Positions 55,101 through 61,100 of a stretch of 64,000 nucleotides of DNA are shown here, in pieces. Source of the DNA: Owenia fusiformis (Eukaryota > Annelida > Polychaeta > Sabellida > Oweniidae); assembly GCA_903813345.2 (NCBI GenBank), contig CAIIXF020000006.1:30238024-30302023 (forward strand). The letters are read 5' to 3'. Both the position numbers and the translations under genes were made by a program. A model generated the notes under the pieces. It saw only the letters and a list, made by a program, of their open reading frames with translations, made no database searches and was not told the DNA's origin. Position 1 is the first letter of the stretch; each line of letters begins with the position of its first letter.

Positions 55101-58100
55101 TCAGGCAAACATACAACATTGACATTCTCATTATGCACAGCTGCTTCACTTAGCTTCACCAATGCTATGTCAAATGCTGAAATATAAGTTATGGCTTTAT
55201 ATAAAAGTAGTAAAAAGGAGTAAAAAGTAGGAAATGAAATACCTGTTCCATTTATAACCTGAACTGTGACTCAAAATGGTAAGAGTATTCCCTTAACCCC
55301 TTATCCTGTGAATTTTCCTTTATGTCCCTTTATTTCTAAAATGCAATAGAACTTAGCCCATGATAATACCTTATACTGAAATCTCTGTGTTACCATATTT
55401 TTATCACAAAATCAGTAGTTCTTTGCTTGCTTTTTCATTTCAGTGTTAGTCTTGCAAGATGCAACATTTCATTTACAAACTAGAAATTTATTAAAAAACA
55501 TACATCCCCACCCTTTCCATTCTGGATGTAGATATATCCTCTCTACTGGGACATCAACATGTGGAACAGTGTCATCTAACATGTTGTGTTCCCCGATTCT
55601 CATCATCCAATGTTTAGTGTCCTCACTCAATCTTTCAACACAAGAATATGGTAAAATATGATTTCCTGGTTGTCAAATTTTGTTTATATTTTATGGGCAT
55701 ATGGATCTGTGCTCGAGAAAGAATTTTTAATATGGCCACTCAATTCAAAATGATTTCCATTTTTTTTTAAAATATAATTTTGAAAATTTAAATACCATAA
55801 TATAAGGAGTGATTAATGATCAAATATATTTTGTTCGGTGAGAATTTTGGATTTCTAGTAATTTTTTGTATCAGCTGGACCTCCAAAACTGATCTAAGCT
55901 ATGTCATTCCAATGTATCACATTCAGTTCTTTTTTATTGTGACTTAACCATTCATGACTATTATTACTTACATGCAATGAGCTGCAGTGAGTACCCATTG
56001 TGGATGTATCAATGAGCCACCACATAAAAATTCAAATGGCCCAGGACTGTTACAATGCTGTTCTAGTCTAGCACAATAAACAGTTGTGTTCAATCTCATG
56101 TTCACTAGCCATGGCCATTCACCAAGTTGAGAAACTTCTCCACCTACTATCCGCTTTTGACGATCTTTAGAATTCTTCATGCCACAATGAGGAGGAATAG
56201 CTACATGTATTTGAAAAATTTAACTGATTGGGGAAATATACAATAGACGTTTCCGATAAATCGGGGAATCAGGGAAACTATAACTTATTGGCTAGATTGA
56301 TGATGTCATTGGTTGTAGGTAGCAAACTGCCCATTCAAAAATGGTATTAACTTTTTGCTAATTTTATAAAAGTACAACCTATGACATCATCAATCTAGCC
56401 AATATACTGTGGTTTCTCTGATGGATCAAAAGATGGCACGATTTATCGGAAATGTCGATTGGGCAGATTTATTCCTCTGTTACTATCAACATACATAAAA
56501 CCTCTGTATTATTGGTCACAAAGCAAAAACTTGAAATAACTTTTCATGTAATATCACTTCTTTATTATTTGAAAGTTACTTGTCATTAATACCCTCAAAA
56601 ATTCTAAAACAAAACATAAGTATTGTCATGTTAAACCAGTAATAAATCTCTTAAATGTCTTACATGAACAGAATCATTACGAAATCCATTAAACTTAAAG
56701 CATATAAATCAGTAATAATTAAGCATACGTGATACATGTCGTTTCACCTCCCTTGTTTCCTCACTACTTTCTGTACCCATTTCCTCTGCATGGCCATATG
56801 TATATTGATGTATTGCTTGCTCATTGCTATTCTGTTTTGGCTGAAATAAGTAGAGTACAAAAGCATTATCCAAACTTTTACATCTTATACCTAAAGTTCA
56901 TTTTCATGGCTTGACCATATTCATGTACATGTACTGTATATGCTTTCTATAAGATTAGCAAACTCATTAAATTTTCCACCATTCTAAAAATGTAGATACA
57001 TGTATGAGCCATGTGGTACCAGTTTAGAGTTGCCTCCTAATTGTATTTTCTCCCTATTTTGGTCAAAATATTGCAATCTTTAAGTGAATAACTCAAATGC
57101 CAGTGGACTGATTTTCTTCATCCTTGGTGGAAAAATGAATCATAGATAAGATTAATGGTGATGTTATAAGGATCTCTAATATTCCTACCCGTGCCTTGAC
57201 TGCAATAATTAGTGTAACCAGGACACACAGAGACACAACTGACTTGATATACATCATCTGGAAAACATATAAGGGGTGTGTAATGGGAGGTTTTGGATAT
57301 GGGGTTTATCCCGAGGGAGATATGCATATCTCCCGAGGGATAAACCCCATTTCCAAAGCGACCATACATAACTGCTTTATCTTTTCTTATACCCAGTAGA
57401 GTTGTCAATTTTTTTCAAAATGTATTTTCTAAATTTTGCAAGTTTTTTTCAATATTTCCAGAAGTGGGAAGATATGCCCAGGAGCAGGAGATATGGAGGT
57501 TCTGGATATTGAAACCTCAAAACCAGGATATATCTTACCAACTTATCTCCTTAAAACTCTAACTGAGCAAAGGATAAATGTATTTATCTATACATATTTT
57601 ACAATACTGCCACTTTCCCCATATTATATAGGCTACTGTATTACAGAAGTTTCAATTTTGTTGTATTTCGAATTGAATCGTTTTGATTTGAGTGTCTATC
57701 GTGTCATAATTAAAAGCATATTTTAAGTTAAGTTTTAAAAATCTAGATAAGCACAAAATAGTTTGCAGTTTAGTCATATGAGAGAACATCGGTAGATATG
57801 TTTTTGTTCTTATGCCAAGACAGATTGATCGATCATTATTGCATAATATTACGATTTAATACTTACATTTTTAATCTGAAGGTCCTATGCTAGGCTGCTA
57901 TAGGTGAACAAGTAAACTATCCCATACTTTATTTATATTATCTCTTTGTTTCAAAATGTACATGGGAAATTTCACTATTTTAACAGCAATAAATTGCTTT
58001 TGGAGTATTTATTTGATTCAACTGATTAAACGAGACAAGATTATTACATGTAATTTTTTAACCATTATTAAGTACTAATACATTAAATGTTTTGGTGTTT

Positions 58101-61100
58101 ACATGTACATGACACTTTGATAAAATATCAATAACATTTATTCTTATAATAACTTAATTGATGTCATTTGTATGGTACGTTTCATGGGAAATTCTCCTAA
58201 AAGATACCATACTAATACACATAGCGATGCACCCTCGACCCACAAAAAAAGAAAAAAGTAAAATTTTATCACCCACTTATCTTGCCACCTGTCTGTCCCT
58301 CTGTCCGTTTGTCTGTCCATCTTTGAAATCCTCCATGACAATTGAAATGGTAAAAATGTGTTTATATAAAGTCATGAAAAAGCTCAAAAGCTCACCTTGT
58401 TTCAAAGATGGCGGCCATTTTTATTGCGGAAAAATCAGGTTTCAGCTCTTTTTGGTCATAAGTGCCCAAGTATTTCACCAGTTTGCTTGAAATTGTACAA
58501 TGTCTACAAGTTTCAGAAAAATATGTCACAAAGATTCAAAATGGCTGCCACTTTTAATGTCGAAAAATCAGGTTTTCGGCTCATTTTTGGTCGAGTATTA
58601 TATCAATTTGATGTAATAAAATATTCTAAGACATACGAACGATTATATGTATTTTGTATTATAGGTTATATGTCAGGCATGTCTGAACACATCTAAGACA
58701 TATGAACCATTCATGGACCTATAGTCTATATGTATTTTGTATTATAGGTTATATGTCAGGCATGTCTGAACACATGTAAGACATATGAACCATTCATGGA
58801 CCTATAGTCTATATATATTTTGTATTATAGGTTATATGTCAGGCATGTCTTAACACATCTAAAACATATGAACCATTCATGGACCTATAGTCTATATGTA
58901 TTTTGTATTATAGGTTATATGTCAGGCATGTCTGAACACATCCAAGACATATGAACCATTCATGGACCTATAGTCTATATGTATTTTGTATTATAGGTTA
59001 TATGTCAGGCATGTCTGAACACATCCAAGACGTATGAACCATTCATGGACCTATAGTCTATATGTATTTTGTATTATAGGTTATATGTCAGGCATGTCTG
59101 AACACATCTAAAACATATGAACCATTCATGGACCTATAGTCTATATATATTTTGTATTATAGGTTATATGTCAGGCATGTCTGAACACATCCAAGACATA
59201 TGAACCATTCATGGACCTATAGTCTATATGTATTTTGTATTATAGGTTATATGTCAGGCATGTCTGAACACATCCAAGACATATGAACCATTCATGGACC
59301 TATAGTCTATATGTATTTTGTATTATAGGTTATATGTCAGGCATGTCTTAACACATCTAAACCATATGAACCATTCATGGACCTATAGTCTATATGTATT
59401 TTGTATTATAGGTTATATGTCAGGCATGTCTTAACACATCTAAAACATATGAACCATTCATGGACCTATAGTCTATATGTATTTTGTATTATAGGTTATA
59501 TGTCAGGCATGTCTGAACACATCTAAACCATATGAACCATTCATGGACCTATAGTCTATATATATTTTGTATTATAGGTTATATGTCAGGCATGTCTGAA
59601 CACATCCAAGACATATGAACCATTCATGGACCTATAGTCTATATGTATTTTGTATTATAGGTTATATGTCAGGCATGTCTGAACACATGTAAGACATATG
59701 AACCATTCATGGACCTATAGTCTGTATGTATTTTGTATTATAGGTTATATGTCAGGCATGTCTGAACACATGTAAGACATATGAACCATTCATGGACCTA
59801 TAGTCTGTATGTATTTTGTATTATAGGTTATATGTCAGGCATGTCTGAACACATCTAAGACATATGAACCATTCATGGACCTATAGTCTATATGTATTTT
59901 GTATTATAGGTTATATGTCAGGCATGTCTGAACACATGTAAGACATATGAACCATTCATGGACCTATAGTCTATATATATTTTGTATTATAGGTTATATG
60001 TCAGGCATGTCTTAACACATCTAAAACATATGAACCATTCATGGACCTATAGTCTATATGTATTTTGTATTATAGGTTATATGTCAGGCATGTCTGAACA
60101 CATCCAAGACATATGAACCATTCATGGACCTATAGTCTATATGTATTTTGTATTATAGGTTATATGTCAGGCATGTCTTAACACATCTAAAACATATGAA
60201 CCATTCATGGACCTATAGTCTATATATATTTTGTATTATAGGTTATATGTCAGGCATGTCTGAACACATCCAAGACATATGAACCATTCATGGACCTATA
60301 GTCTATATGTATTTTGTATTATAGGTTATATGTCAGGCATGTCTTAACACATCTAAAACATATGAACCATTCATGGACCTATAGTCTATATGTATTTTGT
60401 ATTATAGGTTATATGTCAGGCATGTCTGAACACATCTAAGACATATGAACCATTCATGGACCTATAGTCTATATGTATTTTGTATTATAGGTTATATGTC
60501 AGGCATGTCTGAACACATCCAAGACATATGAACCATTCATGGACCTATAGTCTATATGTATTTTGTATTACAGGTCATATGTCAGGCATGTCTGAACACA
60601 TCTAAGACATATGAACCATTCATGGACCTATAGTCTATATGTATTTTGTATTATAGGTCATATGTCAGGCATGTCTGAACACATCTAAGACATATGAACC
60701 ATTCATGGACCTGTCATTAGAGTTCCCAGATAGATACCATCAAACAGAGAAGAAATATAAGGAAGAGGAAACTATGGAGCCATGTCACCTTACAGGTAAA
60801 TACACAAAAGTTCAATAATGTGGGGAGGCCATTGAAGAATTTATTTTGCTTGCAATGGGAGAATCTGTACTGTATTGGATGATGTAGGCACTCACATCCT
60901 TACAACTGCCCACCCACTTCATAAATAACAAGTAACATGGAGGAATGACCAATGTTTCAAGAAATTGTGAGAAAGGAGATTGAAAAAATCAAGAGGATTA
61001 TATTATAGTATACTTACCTCATTACTTACCTAAATTATATATCTGCTTAGTTAGACTCATTAGCCTTATGCAGATTATTGACATAGACATTACACATTGA

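Larger units (their letters stand above)
52389..60656 (+). other. Largest USP intron, hosting a nested minus-strand gene
   Basis: 8.27 kb between coding exons 11 and 12. From left to right: a ctgtctgtcc-type repeat (52521-52875), the nested serine-protease gene (57257-53226, minus strand), a second copy of that repeat (58289-58595), and the 83-bp exon-edge array (58665 onward). Two acgtgtat-free AT-rich blocks (57370-58280 and 52880-53160) show nothing recognisable. Confidence 0.85.

Noticed and set aside
55968-57189. Direct splice from protease exon 1 to exon 3
   Set aside because: The phases do not fit and the join meets a stop after eight codons. The intermediate exon 56729-56840 restores the phase exactly.
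51543-60739. Exon 11 and exon 12 arrays as coding tandem domains
   Set aside because: Each extra copy has a stop (TGA or TAG) right after the copied coding part, lacks a proper donor, and the periods 145 and 83 are not multiples of three.
58665-60739. CRISPR-like array
   Set aside because: Unit and spacer are one continuous 83-bp repeat, the genome is eukaryotic, and the unit is the edge of a USP exon. The same reasoning excludes the 17-bp array at 11086.
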